From JAJFTV01 sp964426355 (GTDB taxonomy: Bacteria > Chloroflexota > Anaerolineae > Anaerolineales > Anaerolineaceae), in the NCBI GenBank assembly GCA_964426355.1, contig CAYRRA010000233.1, positions 1 through 5,630 of the forward strand: 5,630 bases of DNA, written 5' to 3'. Within the stretch, counting starts at the first letter, position 1. Each line of letters starts with the position of its first letter. This document shows, piece after piece, positions 1 to 5,630 of the stretch. Below the pieces are notes generated by a model that did not search any database, was not told the origin of the DNA, and saw only the letters and a list, made by a program, of their open reading frames with translations. The position numbers and the translations under genes were made by a program.

Positions 1-1
1 A

Positions 2-661
2 AGACCAGCACTCTTGCTTAAATATGCACAACAGGATTTTGATGGTTTGCGTGAAATGGCTTTGCGAGCCATTAAAATTTTTGGTCTGGTTCTTGCTCTG
101 CCAGTAGGTTTTTTATGTGGGTTCTCGAGACCAATACTTTCGGTGTGGTTAGGACCTGAATATCAATATCTGAGCACCCTTATGGTTTTGCTAACCGGTT
201 ACTATGTCCTCTGCCTGGCAGTTCGCCCATTGCTTCGGGTTCATGAAGCTTATAACAAAGTTCGCATCCCGGGTATTGTTACTCTAATTAGCGGTGTTGT
301 TGGTTTGCTTTTGGCGTTAGCGATGGTGAACTTCACCGGGCTGGGTGAAAATGGTATTGCGATAGCTGTTGCATCAGCCTGGATAGTCAGAAATGCGATA
401 TTCATCCCGCTTTATACCGCACATATCATGCATTTGAAGTGGTGGACATTTTTTCAATCCCACTTGCTCATTATCCTCGCCACTTTATTTTCTGGTTTGA
501 CTTCTCTTCAGCTTAGCCACTGGTTTTTTCCGGTTAACTGGTTTCAATTGGGCAGTGCGGCGATCATCATCTCAGTTCTTTATCTCATTATTCTTTGGCT
601 GATTGGATTTAACAAGAGCGATCGGCAATTTTTGATGGGCTTACTGCCCTGGAAAAAATAA
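2..661 (+). CDS. Polysaccharide (lipid-linked oligosaccharide) flippase, Wzx/MVF-type, C-terminal part; 5' end outside window
   Basis: The frame is open from the first complete codon (position 2) to TAA at 659-661, giving about 219 residues. It reads in with no start codon preceded by an RBS, so this is the C-terminal half of a longer protein; full-length Wzx/MATE-like exporters are usually 400-500 residues. About six hydrophobic membrane segments are visible, roughly at 77-127, 173-223, 269-334, 350-415, 452-511 and 551-607. The stretch at 122-163 (FSRPILSVWLGPEY) matches the 'F..PIL..WLG..Y' signature found mid-protein in polysaccharide biosynthesis exporters. The tail is short and basic (PWKK). 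Family knowledge gives the role as moving undecaprenyl- or polyprenyl-linked glycan units across the inner membrane. The next gene starts 29 bp downstream on the same strand, which suggests an operon. The TTG at 14 is an internal Leu codon and probably not a start. The family is fairly sure; the transported glycan is unknown. Confidence 0.85.
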   Translation, partial: RPALLLKYAQQDFDGLREMALRAIKIFGLVLALPVGFLCGFSRPILSVWLGPEYQYLSTLMVLLTGYYVLCLAVRPLLRVHEAYNKVRIPGIVTLISGVVGLLLALAMVNFTGLGENGIAIAVASAWIVRNAIFIPLYTAHIMHLKWWTFFQSHLLIILATLFSGLTSLQLSHWFFPVNWFQLGSAAIIISVLYLIILWLIGFNKSDRQFLMGLLPWKK

Positions 662-679
662 TCAATTGAATTAGAAGAT

Positions 680-683
680 AGGA
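680..683 (+). promoter_or_regulatory. Ribosome binding site (AGGA) for the CapK-like gene
   Basis: AGGA lies 7 nt upstream of the ATG at 691, a good Shine-Dalgarno spacing. A second purine run (AGGGA, 685-689) lies too close to the start to serve well. This supports ATG 691 as the start. Confidence 0.6.
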
Positions 684-690
684 TAGGGAA

Positions 691-2031
691 ATGAATTTAC
701 GGAAGAGTCTGTATTTTGCCTTATTCAGATTGAAAGGATTGGATTTTGAGAAAGAATATCATCAATACCTTAAAGAGGATCAGCAAGGGATATCACCCGA
801 CACAATACCCAAAGCATTAACCCACCTTTTGACGCATTGCAAGAAATCAAACCCGTATTACTCAAAATTTCTTAGCGGATATAGCGATTCAGCCTTATCT
901 GAGCCCGAAAAAATTTTACCAGGATTGCCCATTCTTACCCGGCAGCATCTTCGTCATCATTTTCAAGAGCTGAACTCCAATGATCTTCCCAATCGACGCT
1001 GGTTTGTAAACCATACGGGTGGTTCAACAGGTGAGCCAGTTGAATTCATTCAAGACAAGTTTTTTTCGATACACTCGGGTGCTATCCAGTTATTCTTCAT
1101 GAAACAGTTGGGAAGAGAAATTGGTGAAAAGTGTGTGTTGCTTTGGGGTTCGGAGAGAGATTTTTATTCCCAGTCAGAAGGGTTGAAAGCCCGCCTGGTT
1201 AATGGACTGGCTCAAACGATCTACGTAAATGTATACCGGATGAACCCAGGGCGCATGCGTGAGTTTGTTCGTGTGATCAATGAGGAAAACCCCAGGCTGG
1301 TCATTGGATACATCTGGTCTCTTTACGAATTGGCGAAATTTGTCGAACAGGAAGGACTGAAAATTACCCCGCAATCCGCAGTGATCTCAACCGCTGGAAC
1401 ACTCTACCCTCTTATTCGCGAAAAAATTGAGAGAGTTTTTGGGTGCAAGGTGTATAACCGCTACGGTTCCAGAGAGATGGGTGATATGGCTTGTGAGCGA
1501 CCAGGAATGTCGGGTCTTTGGGTTGCGCCATGGAGTACCTATATTGAGATTGTGGATGATGAAGGCAACCGTGTGCCGGATGGTGTGGAAGGTAGAATCC
1601 TGGTGACATCTCTGATCAACTATGCCATGCCGCTGGTACGTTACGAGATAGGCGATATTGGCAAGTTGTCACCACAGCACAAAGGCTTATCTGCATCCAC
1701 CCAGGTGCTTGAGGCTGTTTTGGGTCGTAACAGTGATATGTTCATCAACAAGGAAAATAACGTGATTGATTCAACTTATTTCCTGGATGTCTTCTACGCG
1801 AAAGGATGGCTCAAGCAGTACCAGGTGATCCAAAAAGCGCGTTCCGCTTTATTACTGCGCTTTGTGGTGGATAGCAATACTCCGAGGCACGAGGAATTCG
1901 ATGAAATTGTAAAGTTGAGCAAAGCAATAATGGATGATCCTGATTGTGAGGTTAACATTGAATTTGTAGATCATATTCCAAGTACCCCTTCAGGAAAATT
2001 CCGCTTCATCATGTCTGAGGTGGAAAGATAA
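691..2031 (+). CDS. PaaK/CapK-like adenylate-forming enzyme (phenylacetate-CoA ligase family) of a polysaccharide locus
   Basis: This 446-residue protein has the usual length for the CapK/PaaK-like branch of the ANL superfamily, whose members activate a carboxylate as acyl-AMP. Visible motifs are the phosphate-binding loop HTGGSTGEP (residues 108-116), the adenine-site motif YNRYGSREMG (255-264), RYEIGDIG with the ribose-binding Asp (317-324), the hinge LGRNSDM (344-350), and a C-terminal SGKFRF (434-439) whose Lys436 sits where the catalytic A10 lysine is expected. No signal peptide or membrane segment is seen, so it is presumably cytoplasmic. It starts at ATG 691 behind an AGGA. It lies 29 bp after the flippase and 36 bp before the polymerase/ligase gene. 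True phenylacetate catabolism is unlikely, because no paa genes are present. Homologues called CapK occur in capsule and O-antigen clusters with mostly unproven function. An amide- or ester-linked substituent on the glycan is an inference. No carrier protein or acyltransferase is visible in the window. The family is very likely; the substrate and final acceptor are unknown. Confidence 0.88.
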   Translation: MNLRKSLYFALFRLKGLDFEKEYHQYLKEDQQGISPDTIPKALTHLLTHCKKSNPYYSKFLSGYSDSALSEPEKILPGLPILTRQHLRHHFQELNSNDLPNRRWFVNHTGGSTGEPVEFIQDKFFSIHSGAIQLFFMKQLGREIGEKCVLLWGSERDFYSQSEGLKARLVNGLAQTIYVNVYRMNPGRMREFVRVINEENPRLVIGYIWSLYELAKFVEQEGLKITPQSAVISTAGTLYPLIREKIERVFGCKVYNRYGSREMGDMACERPGMSGLWVAPWSTYIEIVDDEGNRVPDGVEGRILVTSLINYAMPLVRYEIGDIGKLSPQHKGLSASTQVLEAVLGRNSDMFINKENNVIDSTYFLDVFYAKGWLKQYQVIQKARSALLLRFVVDSNTPRHEEFDEIVKLSKAIMDDPDCEVNIEFVDHIPSTPSGKFRFIMSEVER

Positions 2032-2067
2032 CTCAATCCAAATCTGCCTTTTTCACAAGAATGACAA

Positions 2068-3522
2068 ATGTTGAACTATAAAATTTCTCAAATAGGGAAC
2101 CAGACAAGAAAATTCTTCTGTGATTTGATGGCATCGCATTACCGCGGGATCATCATTGGCGTTTCTTTGTTAATGATACTAGCCGTTGGATTATCCGGGC
2201 TTGTGCTTTCGAGTAACTTCGCGCCTCTGCTGGTGATGGGTGCTGTTGCTGCTTTTTTGGCAATTCTTATCTTTTTAACCCGTCCGCATTTTGCCTGGTA
2301 CCTGGCAGTGATGATTGTCTTTTTACCAGGAGGGATTATCGATTCCCAAATACAATCCTATCTCAATCGAGGTATGGTTGTGGTGGTTTTTGCTTTCTGG
2401 TTATTCTCATTCATCATGCAGCGAAAAAAAATGGTGATCCCGGCAGCAAGCTGGTTTATGCTGGTATTTCTTCTATGGGGATTGCTCTCGCTTTGCTGGA
2501 TTGATCGTTTTGATCATGGGCAGGAGATGATTCAATCCTATATTCTGCGTTGGCTATTGTTCTTATTCCTATCGGTAAATTTAATGGATACCTGGAAGAA
2601 GCTGGATGGGGTAATGAATATGCTCGCCCTGATCGGTCTGATAATGGCAATTGCCAGTATCGTATCGGTGATAATATCTGGATATACACCCGGGACACGC
2701 CTGAAGGTTTTTGGCATGAATGAAAATGGAACGGGAATATTGCTTTTATGTGCATTGATTGGCGTTCTGTGGTGGGCTGATAGTCCAGGAAAACGCTATT
2801 TGTGGGTGCGAAGGTTTCTTGCAGTGGTTTACCTGTTGGTATCCATTGTGGTCATTGCTTTAAGCGGTTCACGTGGCAGTGCTCTTTCGCTAATGGGGAT
2901 TTTATTTATGTTTTTGTTCTGGAAGTCAACGCGCAGATGGACTGTTTTGAGTATGGTGTTTATCATTATTGTGTTGATTGCTGGAACCTCTCTGTTTACA
3001 ACTACATTAGAACGAATGACGATCAGTGGTTTATATGGTGATACTGTCTTGGGCGGAAGAGAGGGTATCTGGCGCGCAGCCTGGATGATGATACAAAACC
3101 ACCCGCTTGTTGGTGTTGGTATCGGTGGCTCTGATTACTCTATCTTGAGGTATTTCTCCAATGTTCTCATTGAGCCCAGTGTTTTACCATTAGAGACATG
3201 GACGGCTGAAGGGGTATCCATTCACAACCCTGTTTTGACGATATGGTCTGAGGTTGGGGCAGTGGGTTTGGTGTTCTACCTGGGAATAATGATTGCGGCG
3301 ATACTCTCTTTTATCAGGGTTGTTCGACACAGCCAGGATAAGACATTGCAACGTTATTTTCCGTTGGTTGCATCCATTTTTATCGGTTATATTCTTTCTT
3401 GGGTAAAGGGCGGCGGAATGGAGGTGGATCACTCTTATTTTTTGATGTTGTCTTTATTGCTATTTCCTGGTGTGATTGCCAATAAAAGTACTCACACACC
3501 AAAAATATCTTCCCCTACTTAA
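2068..3522 (+). CDS. O-antigen ligase/polymerase-like membrane protein (Wzy_C/WaaL family)
   Basis: This 484-residue protein has about 12-14 hydrophobic segments between residues 28 and 471 and one larger hydrophilic loop around residues 312-390, the architecture of O-antigen ligases and Wzy polymerases. Family landmarks include SGSRG (266-270) at a membrane edge, GGREGIW (329-335) followed by HPLVGVGIG (345-353), and IHNP (385-388) shortly before E395-VGAVG. WaaL-type enzymes rely on conserved Arg and His residues in equivalent places; here the candidates are Arg269, Arg331 and His386. Family function is transfer or polymerisation of undecaprenyl-linked glycans on the outer face of the inner membrane. 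In this setting a repeat-unit polymerase or a ligase are both possible, and sequence alone does not separate them. The start ATG 2068 has no clear Shine-Dalgarno. An in-frame TGA at 2062-2064 rules out an earlier start; a later ATG at 2128 would keep all membrane segments but also lacks an RBS. A hydrophilic Ser/Thr/Lys tail (STHTPKISSPT) ends the protein. Confidence 0.88.
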   Translation: MLNYKISQIGNQTRKFFCDLMASHYRGIIIGVSLLMILAVGLSGLVLSSNFAPLLVMGAVAAFLAILIFLTRPHFAWYLAVMIVFLPGGIIDSQIQSYLNRGMVVVVFAFWLFSFIMQRKKMVIPAASWFMLVFLLWGLLSLCWIDRFDHGQEMIQSYILRWLLFLFLSVNLMDTWKKLDGVMNMLALIGLIMAIASIVSVIISGYTPGTRLKVFGMNENGTGILLLCALIGVLWWADSPGKRYLWVRRFLAVVYLLVSIVVIALSGSRGSALSLMGILFMFLFWKSTRRWTVLSMVFIIIVLIAGTSLFTTTLERMTISGLYGDTVLGGREGIWRAAWMMIQNHPLVGVGIGGSDYSILRYFSNVLIEPSVLPLETWTAEGVSIHNPVLTIWSEVGAVGLVFYLGIMIAAILSFIRVVRHSQDKTLQRYFPLVASIFIGYILSWVKGGGMEVDHSYFLMLSLLLFPGVIANKSTHTPKISSPT

Positions 3523-3537
3523 ACCAGGAGTATCAAG

Positions 3538-3552
3538 TTGTTGGATCAACAA
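3538..3552. repeat. Short perfect inverted repeat (6-bp arms, 3-nt loop)
   Basis: TTGTTG-GAT-CAACAA lies 15 bp after the stop of the polymerase/ligase gene. It could form a small RNA hairpin protecting the upstream 3' end, or be a protein site. No T-run follows it, so it is not a terminator by itself. A repeat this size can occur by chance once or so in a window of this length. Confidence 0.35.
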
Positions 3553-3578
3553 GAATAGAAAAGGGTAGGGACGAAGTT

Positions 3579-3598
3579 AAGGGAAAACTCTTTTTTTT
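3579..3598 (+). terminator. Weak terminator-like hairpin with T-run
   Basis: AAGGG (3579-3583) can pair with CTCTT (3588-3592) around an AAAA loop, with one G-U pair. Six further Ts follow (3593-3598, within a run of eight). The stem is only 5 bp and weak, so strong termination is unlikely. Partial termination, attenuation or RNA processing before the ATP-grasp gene is possible. It sits in the largest gap of the window (3523-3612), in which I see no convincing promoter. Confidence 0.25.
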
Positions 3599-3600
3599 GA

Positions 3601-3606
3601 AGAGGA
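3601..3606 (+). promoter_or_regulatory. Ribosome binding site (AGAGGA) for the ATP-grasp gene
   Basis: AGAGGA ends 6 nt before ATG 3613 and is the clearest Shine-Dalgarno in the window. It fixes that start. An ATG overlapping it at 3606 is in another frame. Confidence 0.65.
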
Positions 3607-3612
3607 TGAACA

Positions 3613-4770
3613 ATGTTTTTACCGGTAAAGAACATTTTGTATGTTAAACGCATTCAAAAAACGCGATGGTACTCAAGAATCAGGCAATATTTTCCTCAAA
3701 AAACCCCAACATATTTTGATGACAGCGAAGAGATGGCTAATGATCTCGCAGAAACGATCATGATCGATTGGACGCCAGGCGTCCGCAAGCCGTCAATTGC
3801 TCTTGTCCGTGACTATGAGTTTTACCCCAGGTGGACAAAATATATCCGCTTTTATGAAAATAATGGATTCGACTATGAAATTGTCAATTTACACAAAAGT
3901 GATTGGATAGACCGTGTTAAAGAATTTGATATTGTTATGGGTGTCTACTCCAGCGAATTGTTCCATTTAGAAGAGAATAGACGAAAATATTATTTTCTGG
4001 AAAAACACATGGGAAAGTATTGTTTTCCCAGTCAGGCTGACCTGTTTTTGTATGAAGACAAAATTTTGGAGGTTTTCTTCGCTGAGAAATACAATTTTCC
4101 CTTTGCTAAAACGTACATCTCTCATGATCGAGATGAAGCCATTGCTTTAATTGAAACCCTGAAATACCCAATTGTGAGTAAAATTAACCCTACATCTGGG
4201 TCAGTTGGCGTTGAACTGGTTAAAGATCGTAAACACTGCCGGAAAATTGTGGATCAGGCTTTTTCCATCCATGGGCGAAAAACGCACAAGGTTTATTTCC
4301 GCCAAAAGAATTACGTTTACTTTCAGGAATTTATTCCCAATGATGGCTATGATATTCGGGTGATTGTTGTTGGGGATCGGGTTTTTGGGTATTACCGAAA
4401 AACCCCCAGGGGTGATTTTCGCGCATCGGGTATGGACCTGATTGAGAAGCGGGATTTACCAATGGATGCGATGCGGATTGCACGTAATGTTAACAAACAG
4501 ATTGGATGCCCTCAACTTGCGGTGGATATGGTACACGGTTTGGATGGAAACTATCAAATCATAGAATATTCCCCAATGTGGCAAATCCGGTCACCAATGC
4601 AGTTGTTGGTTAACGATGTGCCGGGTACATACGTCTTTTTAGATGATGACCATTGCCAGTTTGTCGAAGGAAAATATTGGATTCATGAATTGGCATTGAA
4701 AGAGTTTTTCGTCAAACGGTATTTACCAGATGTTACTTCGCAAAATGCAACGAAAGGTAACCCATACTAA
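3613..4770 (+). CDS. ATP-grasp family ligase of a polysaccharide locus
   Basis: This 385-residue protein has no signal peptide or membrane segment and is presumably cytoplasmic. After a basic N-terminus (residues 1-35) comes a Rossmann-like pre-ATP-grasp region (about 60-115, SIALVRDYEF through DIVMGVY). The ATP-grasp core follows: Lys150 in YEDK; Lys190 in PIVSK followed by the flexible loop NPTSGSVGVELV (192-203); QEF (238-240), the hinge where adenine binds; DIRV (247-250); YRKTPRGDFR (261-270); and metal-site residues Asp305 and Glu318. This order matches RimK/D-Ala-D-Ala-ligase-like enzymes, which join a carboxylate to an amine (or thiol) through an acyl-phosphate, releasing ADP and phosphate. 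Where most members have Glu-x-Asn, this one has Glu318-Tyr-Ser320. Substrates are not recognisable. Beside flippase, polymerase and CapK-like genes, it plausibly adds an amino acid or other group to a glycan precursor (inference). It has a good RBS, and its stop overlaps the next start by one base, so translation of the next gene is probably coupled. Confidence 0.85.
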   Translation: MFLPVKNILYVKRIQKTRWYSRIRQYFPQKTPTYFDDSEEMANDLAETIMIDWTPGVRKPSIALVRDYEFYPRWTKYIRFYENNGFDYEIVNLHKSDWIDRVKEFDIVMGVYSSELFHLEENRRKYYFLEKHMGKYCFPSQADLFLYEDKILEVFFAEKYNFPFAKTYISHDRDEAIALIETLKYPIVSKINPTSGSVGVELVKDRKHCRKIVDQAFSIHGRKTHKVYFRQKNYVYFQEFIPNDGYDIRVIVVGDRVFGYYRKTPRGDFRASGMDLIEKRDLPMDAMRIARNVNKQIGCPQLAVDMVHGLDGNYQIIEYSPMWQIRSPMQLLVNDVPGTYVFLDDDHCQFVEGKYWIHELALKEFFVKRYLPDVTSQNATKGNPY

Positions 4771-5630
4771 TGTCAGAAGAAAACGACCGTTATAACTTAC
4801 TCTTTGTAATCGACAACCTGGGCACGGGTGGAGCCCAAACTCAAATGATCCGTCTCGCTGTTGGATTGACGGGTAGAGGTCATCGGGTTGAGGTATTTTG
4901 TTACGCAACAGACGAGTTTTTAGCAAAATCACTTCATGAGGCTGGGGTTCATATTCATCGGTTTCCAAAGAAAAGCAGGTTTTCAACGGATGTGATCTTT
5001 AACATAAAAAGGCTTATCCGGCAGCAATCTTATGATTTGGTTCTTTCATTTCTGACAACGCCAAATTTTTATGCTATTGCAGCGGGTAGAATAGGATTTC
5101 ACCGGGTGCCGGTGATCATTTCTGAGCGATTTTGCGATTTACCCAATAGTATCACTCGTTTAGAGCGTTTTTCGCGCTGGTTTTACCGATTTGCCAACTG
5201 GGTGGTGGTGAACTCCATTCATCAACGTAAGAATTTTCAGAACAAATATCGCTGGATCAAACAGCGCATTTCGACCATTTACAACGGGTATGATTTAGAT
5301 AAACTGGCTCCTATTGATACCGAACCGAATAATCACCCCCTACGTTTGTTGACGATTGCGAGCATTTCCCCATACAAAAATGGTCTTTGCCTGGTTGAGG
5401 CTCTGCGAATACTGAAGGAAAAATATGCGTTAACTCCAGTGGTTTCATGGGTTGGAAGGCGATTCAGACAAGGAGAATATGCGCTTTATGTTCGTGAGAT
5501 GGAAAAAAGAATAAAAGCCTATGGTCTGGATGAGCAATGGTTTTGGCTGGGGCAAAGAACGGATGTGATGGACCAGATGGTTCTTCATGATGTGTTGGTG
5601 CACCCATCCTATGAAGAAGGCATGACCAAT
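4770..5630 (+). CDS. Family 4 (GT-B) glycosyltransferase, 3' end outside window
   Basis: The frame opens at ATG 4770, whose A is also the last base of the preceding TAA, and stays open to the window end: 287 residues with no stop. GT4 enzymes usually have 350-400 residues, so roughly the last quarter is missing. The N-terminal domain starts with LLFVIDNLGTGGAQTQM (10-26), with the glycine-rich acceptor-side loop typical of GT4. SERF (118-121) and VVVNS (145-149) follow, then the domain boundary YNGYDLDKL (171-179). The donor-binding C-terminal domain shows SPYKNG (200-205, Lys203), GQRTDVM (261-267) and HPSYEEGMTN (278-287), which contains the first Glu of the E-x7-E motif (about Glu282/283). 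The family transfers a sugar from a nucleotide-sugar, usually with retention, onto a lipid-linked acceptor at the cytoplasmic membrane face. The specific sugar is unknown. The phosphate-binding Arg usually paired with the Lys appears to be Ser198. A possible RBS, AAAGG at 4753-4757, lies 12 nt upstream inside the previous gene; that long spacing favours translational coupling. Confidence 0.88.
   Translation, partial: MSEENDRYNLLFVIDNLGTGGAQTQMIRLAVGLTGRGHRVEVFCYATDEFLAKSLHEAGVHIHRFPKKSRFSTDVIFNIKRLIRQQSYDLVLSFLTTPNFYAIAAGRIGFHRVPVIISERFCDLPNSITRLERFSRWFYRFANWVVVNSIHQRKNFQNKYRWIKQRISTIYNGYDLDKLAPIDTEPNNHPLRLLTIASISPYKNGLCLVEALRILKEKYALTPVVSWVGRRFRQGEYALYVREMEKRIKAYGLDEQWFWLGQRTDVMDQMVLHDVLVHPSYEEGMTN

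Noticed and set aside
691..2031. Phenylacetate-CoA ligase of aromatic degradation (paaK)
   Set aside because: The fold family fits, but all neighbours are polysaccharide export, polymerisation and glycosyl transfer genes, and no paa gene is present. A CapK-like role is more consistent.
2456..2755. 99-codon open frame on the - strand inside the polymerase gene
   Set aside because: It lies wholly inside a well-supported membrane-protein gene. It has no family-like motifs and no RBS context, so it is a shadow of the real frame. The same holds for - strand frames at 1174-1374, 1412-1609, 3190-3432 and 4723-4986.
2802..3041. 79-codon + strand frame overlapping the polymerase gene
   Set aside because: It is an out-of-frame reading of the membrane segments (Cys/Trp-rich, low plausibility), and the in-frame product carries family motifs.
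3538..3566. Possible promoter (TTGTTG as -35) in the 90-bp gap
   Set aside because: At 16-18 bp spacing the downstream hexamers (AAAGGG, AAGGGT, AGGGTA) do not resemble TATAAT.
3755..3784. 12-bp palindrome CGATCATGATCG (3755-3766) next to a 6-bp-arm hairpin GGACGC-CAG-GCGTCC (3770-3784)
   Set aside because: Both lie inside the ATP-grasp coding region, and each size is expected about once by chance in a window this long. The close pairing is curious but gives no functional clue.

Overview
This window is a piece of a surface- or exopolysaccharide biosynthesis locus. It carries five genes, all on the + strand and tightly packed. Both ends are cut: the first gene lacks its 5' part and the last lacks its 3' part. 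The DNA is moderately AT-rich, the genes are typically bacterial, and no plasmid, phage, IS, tRNA, rRNA or CRISPR signal is visible. The sequence does not allow a firm taxonomic call. An environmental bacterium, for example an Anaerolineae-like member of the Chloroflexota, is only an impression.

Layout: (1) positions 2-661 encode the C-terminal part of a multi-spanning lipid-linked oligosaccharide flippase (Wzx/MVF type). (2) 691-2031 encode a PaaK/CapK-type adenylate-forming enzyme. (3) 2068-3522 encode an O-antigen ligase/polymerase-type membrane protein (Wzy_C/WaaL fold). A 90-bp gap (3523-3612) follows, with a small inverted repeat and a weak hairpin plus T-run. (4) 3613-4770 encode a soluble ATP-grasp ligase. 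(5) 4770 to the window end encode a GT-B family 4 glycosyltransferase, whose start codon overlaps the preceding stop by one base (TAATG).

How they fit together (inference): the glycosyltransferase builds a lipid-linked repeat unit in the cytoplasm, the flippase moves it across the membrane, and the Wzy/WaaL-like protein polymerises or ligates it outside. The CapK-like enzyme and the ATP-grasp enzyme make no glycosidic bonds. Both families activate carboxylates, as acyl-AMP and acyl-phosphate respectively. The most interesting reading is therefore that this polymer carries an amide- or ester-linked non-sugar group such as an amino acid or other acid. Substrates cannot be read from the sequence.

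No stretch over 300 bases lacks a gene. The longest gap is 90 bp.
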